Assembly (NCBI GenBank): GCA_019648995.1
Contig: BLXT01007237.1
Location: 344,980-381,086, forward strand
Source of the DNA: Plakobranchus ocellatus
Lineage: Eukaryota; Mollusca; Gastropoda; Plakobranchidae
Direction of reading: 5' to 3'
DNA: 36,107 bases
Below are positions 9,646-20,200 of the stretch, one piece after another. The stretch's first letter is position 1, and every line of letters starts with the position of its first letter. The notes below the pieces were generated by a model. The model did no database searches. It saw only the letters and a program-made list of their open reading frames with translations, and had not been told where the DNA came from. A program made the translations under genes and the position numbers.

Positions 9646-12600
9646 AGAGTAATTGACTGATTTTTTGATGCAAGTTGTAAGCCGTTTATAATTTCTAGGC
9701 CTCAATTAAGGGCTGGAATATAGACACTAGCCCACAATCTCAATTTCTGAGTTTCACTTTTATTATAGGGGAAGATCTATAATATGATCTACCTAGATTT
9801 GGAATAAAGAATCTGTGATAACCCTGTGGGTATGTGATTAAACAACTTTTACGAGAGCTAGTGAAAAAACGACCAAGGCTCAGATGTGATCAAACAAGAG
9901 AGCGTTTTATTGTGCAGTTGCAATGTTTACAAGATAGAGCTCTTCAGTGAGAAGGCTGATTGGTAGTGACTTATGTATATACTATGACAGAATCTATTTA
10001 AATTTTCTTCAAGACGGTACATGTTTTTCTTCAGGAACTTTTTATATTTAATTGGTATATAATATAATAATATTTGGACCACAATAGTGTCTCTATCTCT
10101 GATTCTGCATGACTATATACCTTACAACATAATTTTTTGTCTATAGAACCTGGCTTCAACTGTGAGAACAGTTATGAGTCAAAACAGTTTCAGCACAACA
10201 TCGGTGTTGGTGTTTTTTAGGCAGAATGGCTCTTTTCTTTTCCGCTTGAAACTGATTTCTCACATTACAGCAGTTGGAATTCAGGGCAAAGCTTTTATTT
10301 TTCTGATATTGTAGGCCATTTTTAATCTTCCTTTATTTTTTAAATAAAATTTTTGGACTTTGAAGTATAAAGCAGGAATTCTGTGTTTTTTTAAAAGAAA
10401 CAATAATGAGAATTTACTTTGAAAAAAAACATAAGACATGATGATATCCACAGAAGAATATAGATTTTTATATAGTCGAACAAAGCAGAAAATACTTATA
10501 AATGTATACTCATTCTCATTTTTCAGATAATGATGTCTAACTATCCTTCAAAAAGCTCAGTAAGATGAGCTAAGCCACTGGTATAGAAATCTTTCCAAAA
10601 GGATCTATGGAAATCGCAGATGTTTTAAAGGAAGAAATTGTGTAACATGCATCCTACAAAAGCAATGCCCATTTTTTCCCAAAATTTTTCTGCCTCGTTT
10701 CTGTGATGCATTTAATTTTCACTCCTGGGGAGCCCGGATTCAGTCTGCAACACTTGAGTTTGTTGCTAGAGTTAGGTTGGTGGAGGCATTGGAATAGGAT
10801 CTTCAATGGCAATTTGGTCAAGCCCTGTCTATCTTTAAATTGGTGATGAATTTTAATTATTTTTGTTGGATTTGTGTAAGAAACGTATAAGTCCTAGAGT
10901 GCACACTTTGATTTAAAAACCTCTTGACATTCAGTTATTGATTCAGTTTCTTGATTAAGAAACCTTTTGAATTTCAGTATTATAGATATTTTAAATATAC
11001 ATCTTTTCAATCAATAACAGTCCTCTAGTCCATTCTGCCTTGGCTGTGAATTACATATATATACTATTAGAGTTGGATGCCTACCTTACCCACTATTTCG
11101 TCACTAATGTGCATACTATCAGTTTTAAACAAGGTTTCACAGGTTTTTACACAATTATTGTTGTGCTTATGGGTCTAAAAATTGACTGTTTTTTCTTACT
11201 TTTGCATACAATGATAGATTGCTATGGGCAATGGAAATTGCTGATTGTCTTAAAGCAGCTGGCTCAAAGTGGTATGAAAATAATCACAAATTTGCAGTTT
11301 TGGGGCATAAAATTTCACCCACTTTAAAAGCCTGATTTTGAAATATTCATATTTTCATTCTAGACATGCCCACATGATTGCAAAAACATTACCATCCCTA
11401 AGCTCAGCAAAGAATTTGAAATAAGAAAGTGTTGGGGTAGCTATACATTGAGAAATTCATGTTTGAAAATTGAAGTCATCACTACTGGAACCATGATAAA
11501 TAACAAAACTTGAGTGTTCTCTTTCCTATAATTTGATCATTCATATATTATTAACTATCACTTTGGCATTAAAATTGAAATGAAAAGTATCTCAGGACCC
11601 TCCCCTCCCTCTTAAATGATACATCTTCTTGTCACCTTACTCCAACTCATCAAAGTTTTTTATATCTCTTTTTTTTTGTCTTAGTGATGCATATAATTGA
11701 TAGAGTTGTTTTTAAAATAACTTGGTACTTCCATTTAAAAAAGCGGAACTCAAAATCAAACACCCTCTTTAGTGATTCCCTGAATGCTTTTTTTGAAACT
11801 ACTAAGTATCTTAAATTAGAATTCTAACACATTCAGTTTATTTCTATGTGTTATCTAACCACAAAGTGAATAAATTGCAAGAAAAATTAAGTGCTCTTTA
11901 ATTTAGCTTATTTTGTTCATATAAATGACCATGATCTCTCAGCTATACTGCCTCAGAGGAAATAGGGACCGGAAGGATGATTTATTAAATACTTATTATA
12001 ACGCTATTCTTTAGACGTCTCAAAAAACAAAAGTTATCATTGGAGAAGCAGACACAGTTGAGTAGGTTAGTTTTTAGTGAAAAGAAATTAAAAAGAAAGC
12101 ATCTGCATACAAATGGAGCTGATTACATAGGGGATAGCGTGATCCTTGTATCTAACAAAATCAATGTAGCCTTACCTCCAATAAAACTTGAAAAAAAAAA
12201 CATTCCGCCTTATTTCTTTTCTTTCACCTTATGTCAAATAAACTTTCATAGCTAATCTATCCTTAAAGTAAACTGTGGCTCCATCAGACCCAAATCTTTA
12301 ATATAAGTAATAACCTTTTTAAACCTTTCTAAGAGCACAAATGCCATCCTGCAACAAGCCAGCAGGCATCTTGCATTAACTGTTAAAACAACTTCAGCCA
12401 ACCTCTCCTGTCTAACCAGTAATAGGATTGATTTGATTAGGACAGGCTGTGATAAATACATTTGCATCGGGCAGATGTTTTTGTGGCAGGACTAGCCCTG
12501 TTGGTAAATCAAAATGATACATGCAGTTGGAGTGGGGGTGGGAGAATAAGTTATTCATGAAGGGAGAGGGTTCTTTATTTTCAACCAAATCAGATTTGTC

Positions 12601-12908
12601 AGTCTTGCAAGGTTGTATGTGCGCAAAGTGGTAGTGTATACTATATATACGTCAATATAATTATGTGCACTCTAGTGGCAACTTCTTCATTCATGTAGAA
12701 TATTATAGATGCATTCAATAAATTGATTGCATAAGTCAGTATTTTTATCAAATGAGAGAGCCAATGAAATAAAGAAGAAATGGTGGCAACAACATTCTGA
12801 AAACTAGAGTGCTTGTTTTTTCGTATCTTGTACAATTAAAACAAAAAAGAATGTCTAAAAAACCTTTGGCAAAGGAAATTGATTTGGTGGAGGGCCAAAT
12901 GATTTCTG
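9646..12908. other. Non-coding stretch, no gene recognised
   Basis: About 3.3 kb of AT-rich DNA without recognisable coding sequence, TIRs or tandem arrays. The open frames at 11040-11327 and 12040-12255 (plus) and 12252-12467 (minus) lack domains and splice context and look like chance. Confidence 0.55.
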
Positions 12909-13105
12909 AACATTAAGTTGCTCAAGGCATTCAAGGTGCTCTCTATGAGGCCTATTTCATTTATTGACAAGAACAAGCTGGAAGACTGGGGCATGGAAGA
13001 AATGGAACAACTGCTTAACTGATTCAGTACCCAAGGGAAAAACAACTTCTTGTACCAGCCCATTTTGGGCGTGTATTACAGAACAAGTGTGTTTTTGTTT
13101 TTATG
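12909..13105 (+). pseudogene. hAT-type transposase remnant (middle region)
   Basis: One plus frame reads KLLKAFKVLSMRP, then KNKLEDWGMEEMEQLLN, a stop, and FSTQGKNNFLYQPIL. The pattern of F-K-V...R-P followed by an acidic ...WG-x-EE-x-E-x-LL segment resembles the part of hAT transposases, in ZBED/ZNF862-like groups, that precedes the C-terminal dimerisation domain. The segment is short and contains a stop. Its link to the clearer hAT remnant at 14925-15366 rests on gene order and orientation, with the piggyBac-like element in between. Confidence 0.4.
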
Positions 13106-13656
13106 TCAGAAAATGGCGCAAACAAATAAAAACCCCATTGTGTTGCATACTAATTTTTACAGAAATGAATGAAGAACACAACTATATGTATGTTGTGTAT
13201 GTGAAATATTGTTAACCACTTGAGTGCTGAGTTACAATTGATTTCTGACTGAAGAGTGCTGAGTTATAATTAGGTAAAATTATGTAAAACGGGGTAGGTG
13301 TGCAAAAATGCTTCTAGTGGGTTTTGTTCTAAACTCATTATATGTATATATATTTTGAAAGGTGAATGTTTGAGGAATCCAAATATAAATTAATAGATAT
13401 GTTTTTGAGAAAAAATTATGGGATGTTTATAGCATGAAAGAGTAATAAAAGTTGTTATTGCCCTTGAATTTGAGTTACGTTTTTTGTATGTTATTATTTT
13501 TCTAAACATGGATAACACTGTACCAAAAAAAAACCAGATAGAAAAAGAGAGAAATATATCAGGATTTCAAAAATATATAACATAACATGTTTACACCAAG
13601 GCAGAAAAATAAAGAAAAATCATGAGTAACAGAATTGTCTAAAACTGGAGTGTAGA

Positions 13657-13680
13657 CCTAGATCTAGTTCTAGATCTAGG
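13657..13680. repeat. 24-bp palindrome built from AGATCT motifs
   Basis: CCTAGATCTA, four bases, then TAGATCTAGG form 10-bp perfect arms. It lies inside the piggyBac-like element, showing that hexamer palindromes also occur within the transposons. Confidence 0.8.
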
Positions 13681-13817
13681 AGTACTTCTTTGAGAAAAAA
13701 AATCCTAAAACCGTAATTTAGATCTAACTAATAACTTGACACTTTCGTCTTACACAGTTGCACTCATTCTGGTGTTCTTAGTGATAAAATAAAAGTATAA
13801 AATAACTTAAAACTCAC

Positions 13818-13890
13818 CATCAAAACTGATGTCATCATCTGAAAAAGACAAGTCCTCCTCACTGGTTAGACCTTCGCCTTCAACATCCAT
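13818..13890 (-). pseudogene. First coding exon of a piggyBac-like transposase (remnant)
   Basis: The minus-strand ATG at 13890 opens 24 codons, of which ten encode Asp or Glu, including an S-DDD cluster, and ends in a consensus donor (GATG then GTGAGT). An acidic N-terminus is usual for piggyBac transposases. A TATA-like TATAAAG lies about 55 bases upstream (near 13949-13941). No later transposase exon was seen before the left terminus, so the rest of the gene was deleted. The exon may still act as a promoter and splice-donor cassette if transcribed, which is inference. Confidence 0.6.
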
Positions 13891-14063
13891 TTTACAGAAA
13901 ATTTCTGTAAAAAGTCGACCAACTGTGGCAAAACACACTTCTTTATATTCGTAGAACGTAGTAGAAACAAAACGACGTGGCCAGATAAATGCTGCATTTT
14001 ATTTTGCCAATTTGAAATAGCCGAGCCAAATAGGGGTCGATTTCGACCCCAAACACTCAAACA

Positions 14064-14076
14064 GGGGGGGGGGGGA
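14064..14076. repeat. Poly-G run
   Basis: An uninterrupted G homopolymer near the right end of the piggyBac-like element. Its length is unreliable in draft assemblies. Confidence 0.85.
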
Positions 14077-14489
14077 TGATTTTGACCCCATCGCACTCAA
14101 GTGGTTAATCAAATGTTTTGTCTGATAAAAAAAAAATAAGACAATGCACAATTTCTTTTCCCACTCATCTCAAACTCAAGGGACTGCATGCACTCCAAGG
14201 TACATACTTATTTTATGTAATATCCAAAGACCTAACATCATGTCCATATGTACAGAAAATTTAAAAGACATTGAGCAAAAACTTTTTTTTTTTTAAATAA
14301 TTTTTTATAATGAGCTACATCCATACTTGAAACTTGTCCAAACAGTATCTATGTATGTAGATCAAGAACTAGGTCCAAGTGCTTCATTATCTGTAGATCT
14401 TTGATCTAAAACTAAGTCTAGATGCAGCATTTGTAAAATTAGGTCTACAGCTGCTATTAGTAGGATCAACCGATACATCCATTTCTGTA

Positions 14490-14750
14490 TCCAGTCTCCT
14501 TCTCTTGCAGCTAGGTCTAGACCAGGAGACAAAGGCTGATTGATATCACCCCCACTATCTGTCTACTATCACTACTATGGTTGTGTAACTGATCAACACT
14601 TGCCTCAGAATCATTTGACTCATAACCATCTCTAGAATCATCTACCATTTGGCTAAAAAAAACTCTAATGCCTTCTCTGCAATCATTCTATGATAGTGTG
14701 GGTTTGATTCAACCATTTCATCTACATTGGCAACGGTGAAAAAAAAAGAA
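14490..14750 (-). pseudogene. Unrecognised minus-strand coding-like relict
   Basis: The minus strand reads VANVDEMVESNPHYHRMIAE and then KALEFF. After a poly-T slip comes an acidic Ser/Asp-rich stretch beginning QMVDDSRDGYESNDSEASVD. Composition and continuity look coding, but I recognise no domain and there is no clear splice structure. It could be an exon fragment of another transposase, where acidic N-terminal stretches are common, or a host exon relict. Confidence 0.25.
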
Positions 14751-14924
14751 CACAAACATGCAAAGCACTGTAAATTATCTAGCATCAACAATACGATATG
14801 AAAACGAAGGACAAAAGGAAGTACATTGTCCCCAATTGATTCTTACTGCATAAACATAGTTTCACACTTTGGTTCTCTATACATTTGCATTGAAATGCCG
14901 AGCTGGTGACAGCAGCTTGTACTG

Positions 14925-15366
14925 AAATGAAGGCCGCCGAATCTCTGACATGGCTTAAGGGTCTGAATCAGATAAACAGTTTGATGAGGAGAGGACGCAC
15001 TCACAGGGGACCATTGATGAGGGGCGGCATCGTAAGCAAATGGTCCTGAGTGAACACTTCCGCAGAGACAACTTCAGGTATCTGTGGCAAGCCATCTGCC
15101 AGTTCTACCTTGAGGATTTTTCCAACCTAAAGAAACTTTCAACCTGTACCCTTACCTTACATGTCCACTCAGCAGACTGTGATAGATCATTCTCTGAGGA
15201 GAACTACATCAAAACCTAGAGGAGAGCTGCTCTGACAAATGAGCATTGTGATCAACTCATGAGGTTGTGCATTGCTGGACCCAAATTCCAAAATATGCTT
15301 TTTGAAAAAGCTATTCAGGTGTGGGCGCAGGAAAAAAAAAGGTTTTACTTCTTTAAAGAAGACTAA
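14925..15366 (+). pseudogene. hAT transposase C-terminal remnant (dimerisation region)
   Basis: The frame from 15055 to the stop at 15364-15366 carries HSADCDRSFSEENYIKT, then RRAALTNEHCDQLMRL and CIAGPKF, and later AIQVWAQEKKR. This matches the hAT C-terminal dimerisation domain pattern: S-x-x-x-E/D-R-S-F-S, x-K-T, R-x-x-L-T/N, L-x-x-L-M-R. A TAG stop after IKT inactivates it. Upstream, 14925-15054 stays coding-like (MKAAESLTWLKGLNQ). No hAT terminal inverted repeats were found nearby, so the element is decayed. Confidence 0.8.
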
Positions 15367-15912
15367 ATGTTGGTCTTACAAAATGATTATCCCTCATTTT
15401 GCTTGGTCATTGTTTTTAAGTGATAATTTGGCATTCCATTATTAAATGCATTTATTCTTGCAGTGGTGATTCTTACTACAAAAACCTGACCAGTGAAATT
15501 GAAGATCATGGCTGGGCCACCAAGGGCTATTCAAGAACTTGTAATGAGGATAGTTCCTACTTTTGGCCCTTTCACAAAAGATTTTTGGCCAGTGTTTCAG
15601 AATCAAGTGTCTGAAAATAGTGAGTGCACTTTATACCTCAACTCATTGTAAGTGCTGATTTGAATTGTTATTGGATAGGAAAAAAAAATAATCCAAATCA
15701 TGATTGCGCAAGCTTGTGTTTGCATCAAATTTCATAGATAATGATTTGAATATTTTCTCCAAATGCGAACATTGTGTTTTACAGGCTTAATTTACAGATT
15801 TATGTTTGCTTGCCATAATTCATTACGATTTTGTTTTAAAGAGCAGGAACTGTTTTGGAAAAACTGAAGAGGCGATTACTGTAGCATTTCTAGTTTCACC
15901 AATATTTTACAT

Positions 15913-15915
<3 letters not shown>
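15367..15915. other. Non-coding stretch after the hAT remnant
   Basis: AT-rich sequence with no recognised gene. The 64-codon plus frame at 15420-15614 has no identifiable domain. Confidence 0.5.
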
Positions 15916-15916
<1 letters not shown>

Positions 15917-15985
<69 letters not shown>

Positions 15986-15998
15986 ATATATATATTAA
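15917..15998. repeat. (TA)n microsatellite
   Basis: About 80 bases of nearly perfect TA dinucleotide with one TTTA interruption near 15970. All tyrosine/isoleucine open frames over it are artefacts. Confidence 0.95.
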
Positions 15999-15999
15999 T

Positions 16000-16973
16000 A
16001 TATGAGGGTTTACCAAAACGGGGGCTGTCATAGTTATGTGCAAAAGATTTTCTACAAGCCCTTTTTGAAAACATTTTATTCATCATTACATAAATTTTGA
16101 TTTTGTGAATGTAATGGCATACAAAATAATGCTTCATGTTGTAAAAAAACATTTTTGGATGCAGCCTTGCTGTCTACATTAACCAGTTTCAAACAAAACT
16201 ATGATGACAAAATCCCCAATAATGTGGTCTTTCATCAACAAATTAAGCTCCTATTCCTCCCCCCCCCCGAAAAAAAAAAAGAAAAAGGAAAAGAAAAATT
16301 GTAAGAATTTGACAACTATTGCAATAAAAGATTTCACAATAGCTTGGAAAAAAACAAAACAAAAACTATTTTTAAAAATGTGGAAAACAAGCATCTATAA
16401 TACGCCATCCAGATCTAATTCCAGTTAAATTCAGCTTATTTTCTACACAAAGGAACTAAATCCAATGAAATAAGCCTGCCATAAACTTAAAATGCTTTTG
16501 GAGGTGTGAAATGTTTGTGTAATCTAATTTCTAAAGATGAGCCCGCTATGCTGCCTAGAATTGTTTGTACTCTAGCTTGTCTGCCCTTACTATGTGTTTG
16601 CAAGGGGGCTATAAAAAGAACAGGTTTTCTAACTTTATCAAGAACATGTTTATTTCCATGTGATTCCTTCCTGGCTAATTCTGTCATATTACTTTGTGAA
16701 AGTAACAACACTGCACTACAGAAACCAAAAAGTTTTTGAGGATCTTAAATATGCTATAAAGATGCTGGTTGAAGGAAGTGAAATAAATATGATAGTAATA
16801 CATCTATCAACTTAAAACTTATTTGTACAAAATTGTATAGCATAGAGAATACATACAAAGGTTTTCCCCTTTAGGCTTTATACTAAAAAGATGGATATAT
16901 GAATGTATAATTATGATTAAGGCATGACTAAATAGGAACAATTGTTATTAAATATCTTTGCTTTCATTTGCAG
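16000..16973. other. Non-coding DNA, intron or upstream flank of the TPR/ankyrin gene
   Basis: Includes a C-run then A-run (16258-16280) and AT-rich sequence. It ends in a pyrimidine-rich acceptor (TTTCATTTGCAG) at 16973. No exon matching the TPR exons at 34856-35767 was seen here or further left in the window. Confidence 0.6.
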
Positions 16974-17254
16974 ATCTTCTCTTACCTTTCATGGAAATCT
17001 GTGATAATTTAGAGAGAGATGCAGAATTTTTTCATAATATATCAGAGGAAAAAAGATCAGTTCAGTGTTTATATAGTTTTTTGGATGTGATCCACACTTT
17101 GGGTCATTTAGTTGACTCTGTCACACTACTTGGACCTGAGGTTTTGTCCAGAATCTACCTGAAATGTGCCCTCAGCGAAGAGATTTTAGGCAACTCTCAA
17201 GCATCATTTAGAAATGCTGATAAATGTATTGAGCTTACACCTGTCATTCGTGAT
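16974..17254 (+). CDS. TRANK1-like copy 1, TPR exon
   Basis: The acceptor is TTTCATTTGCAG (to 16973) and the donor GAT then GTAAGT (from 17255). The exon enters with two bases completing a codon, exactly what the phase-1 donor of exon 35617-35767 would supply, and leaves in phase 0. The translation begins LLLPFMEICDNLERDAEFF and ends with a TPR-like helix pair reading YLKCALSEEILGNSQASFRN then ADKCIELTP, with the Y/L-x-x-A...A-x-x-x-A-x-x-x-P pattern of tetratricopeptide repeats. Its last ~55 coding bases are duplicated, in dead form, at 17307. Confidence 0.8.
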
Positions 17255-20200
17255 GTAAGTTATTTTGTTTGTTTGCTTTATTTTTATTTCAAACACATCA
17301 TTTTAAGCATCATTTAAAGAATGCCAATAAATGTATTGAGTTTGCACCAGACAGTCTTGACGCAAGTTGCTTTGGCTGTTTTGTTTTTAGTTAAAACACA
17401 TTTCATTTTGAGGACATTGTCTTGAATTTATGACTGTTATTTTAAAATGCAGATGATGGCAAGTTAAACATATCAAAAACTTTTATGAAAATAGGAACAG
17501 AATAAAAGGTTCCACATGTCAGTTTCAATAGCGTAGTTGCTAAGTTATAATTTTGTTTTCAAGAATGATAAGAGAATTTAGTGTGTATTACAGTGGAATT
17601 TGAAATTATAATAAAACAAAGCATAAAACACATGCACTAACATTTGCAAAGTTATTGTCATTTACAGATACAGTTTGACATGATTAGGTGGAACATGGAT
17701 TCCTTAGAATCACCAATTCCATAAGTGCAAGTTCACCAGCTGTGGCAGGCATGCTGGCCAATATATGAATTTCTTATGTTGTGAAAATTGGGTTTAGGCT
17801 TTGCCTGAGAGTAAAAAATAAGAAATGCATGTTAGAAGTTCATTTTAACTTTTAAAAAAAGCACACCTTTCAACATTCAGCTTTGCTCAGGAAAAAATGT
17901 GGGTGAATGATCATAAATTCTGCTACAACTTTTGTCTAGCGCTAGATCTAGATTAATGCCAGGCGCTATGTGAATCGCAAGGGGCATGCCTTGTTTATAA
18001 TTACTGTGAAGCTCTTAGCCAAACCTTTCTGCTTATCTTTCTTGCACTCAGTTCCTCTGTTGACCTCAAGCCTTGCATATGAGTGATAGACATTAAATAA
18101 TCAAACCTTCAAGGAAGAGCAATGATGAATAGTGCTAAACCCTTCTCAGCCCATGTAAGTTTGTCTGTGGCACAATAAGCCAAATTGGTGGGCATGGCGA
18201 CACATACACAAACAGCACGTTCTAGAACTGTATTTGCAAAAAAATTCACAGCCATTTGTCTTTCATTGATTCGCTACCACCTGATCTTCATCCTTGACAG
18301 TTATGACACAAAACAAGACCCAAATGAAAGATGCCCCCCCACTCTCTCTCTCATATTAGTTTAAAAAGGGTCTAGGTCTAAAAATTGCCCATGCCCTTAA
18401 AATGAAGGTATCTTCTCAAGAAAAAGCCCATTCAATTTTTTTTTTTTTTTTTAATCTCCTGTCTCTTGAAAAATAAATTACAAAATAAAATGACAACATT
18501 TTTCTTCCCTGAATGGAGAGTGCAAACGTCCATATTGAGATGATCAGGAGGAATAACCAATTTGTATGAATGCATCTTCAAACCTATCATTATTCCCAGT
18601 GATTTTGAGGAATCCGTGCTCCAAAAGATATCCGATTTTGCATACTAAGTGAAGAGGGCTACATAACTACATATTCTTTCTAAAGAATAAAGAAAAAAAA
18701 TTGAAGCTTCAATTTGTCCCCTAGATCTCTCCTTATCTTCACATTTGAACTACCTTTAGTTGGATTCGAGCATGAGCAGGCTTCAGACTGATCGCAGATC
18801 TCTTAATGTATTAAACCTCAATGGCTGTTGATAGTTAAGCAATAAAATAAATAATATTTGTAAATGTGTGTTAGCCTTTTGTGGATTTCAAATTTACATC
18901 ATAACTTTTTAATCGATGTTATATTTTTTGTGTACCTTTGGCTATGTGTGACTTTGTTGAAATGAAGTGAAATTACTGGTAAGTTAGTTAAATAAAATTT
19001 GTGACTTAGATCTCGGCCATGATTAATTAAAAACTGTATGATAAAAAAAAAATTCAAAGCCTGATAAATACTTCTTAATTTTTTTTAAAGATTTATTTTA
19101 GATTTATATTTTATAATATTGAGGAGGAAATGACAGTAATTTGAGATAAGTACAAACAATTTAAAAAACTGTTCATATCAATAAAATAGCATAAAAGAGA
19201 TTAAGAAGATGTTCACGCACTTAGACCTAGCCACAGACAAGACAAGATAAGACAGAAGATGAGAGAAAATTACATGTACGAGTAGGATTCTAACCTGCAC
19301 CCTCGTTGGCACCCACCGCTTTGCCAGACAGAGGAACCAAGCGAACAAGCCACTGAACCATCCGCTTCCACAAAAATAGAAGCATCTGACTCGGGTCATT
19401 CGTTCAGCCACTCCATCCGACTGTAATATCCCTTTACTCATCACTTCGAATTTCCTGCTATAATAAGATAAAATAGTAAAAATAATTTTATTCCAGCTTT
19501 TTTAGAAATACATCGTAACAAACACCTTAGTTATAATTTTCTGACCGTGGTAGTTGAGCTTCTGTTCATAAGCCCAGCTTCCAGCACTTACTTTTCAAAT
19601 GTAATAAAGCACAAGTGATTGAAAGGAAATGTGTACTGTTTCATATTATTAAACACTTGGTCAGGATGAGGGCAATTTTTTTAGAATGTTCAAAGATATG
19701 GGGACAATTTCATCCACAATAGATATCCTAATTTATAATGACGCACCATATCATTATAAATTTCAGTCTATTTTATCTCCCGTCCTGATAACATGTAGTA
19801 ATTTTATGTTAGTGCTCAAATATAATAATCTAATATAATAAGATAAGTTTTTATGCATTCTAGCATCCCTACAGATATGTGCAAAAAAGGAAGTCTTGGC
19901 CCATGTTCAGTTGTATTTGTTTTGAAAATTTTGTAACCATTTTTTTTTAAAAACTCCTAGTGCTTTATGCTGCATTTCTCTGCTTTGATATCAAACAGGT
20001 ATTATCCCTTTACCCATCAGTTCAAATTTCTTAAAGTAAATCTGTTGCCTTGACTGTAGCTCCTCCAGTGATTTGTTGAGATTCTTAAAAAGTTGTTATA
20101 TTTGGCAGTTTTACATCATGATACCAGATGTTCTATCTTCCCTGCTTTGGGTTACATAGGCCCTTTTTTTTAAAGACTCTTGCACTTAAGCATTGTAAGT

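Larger units (their letters stand above)
13216..14104 (-). mobile_element. piggyBac-like element, internally deleted, TTAA target duplication
   Basis: TTAA at 13212-13215 and 14105-14108 flanks perfect 12-bp inverted ends, CCACTTGAGTGC on the left and GCACTCAAGTGG on the right. TTAA duplication with CC-starting ends is diagnostic of the piggyBac superfamily. The 889-bp length is far below an autonomous element (over 2 kb). The minus orientation is set by a surviving transposase start near the right end. Near the left end the terminal sequence is imperfectly repeated (TTGAGTGCTGAGTTA and GAAGAGTGCTGAGTTA), a likely subterminal repeat. Confidence 0.9.

Noticed and set aside
15806-16152. Tyr/Ile-rich open frames
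   Set aside because: They read through the (TA)n microsatellite.
16487-16739. Overlapping ~75-codon frames on both strands
   Set aside because: No domain, no splice context and no similarity to the TPR/ankyrin exons.
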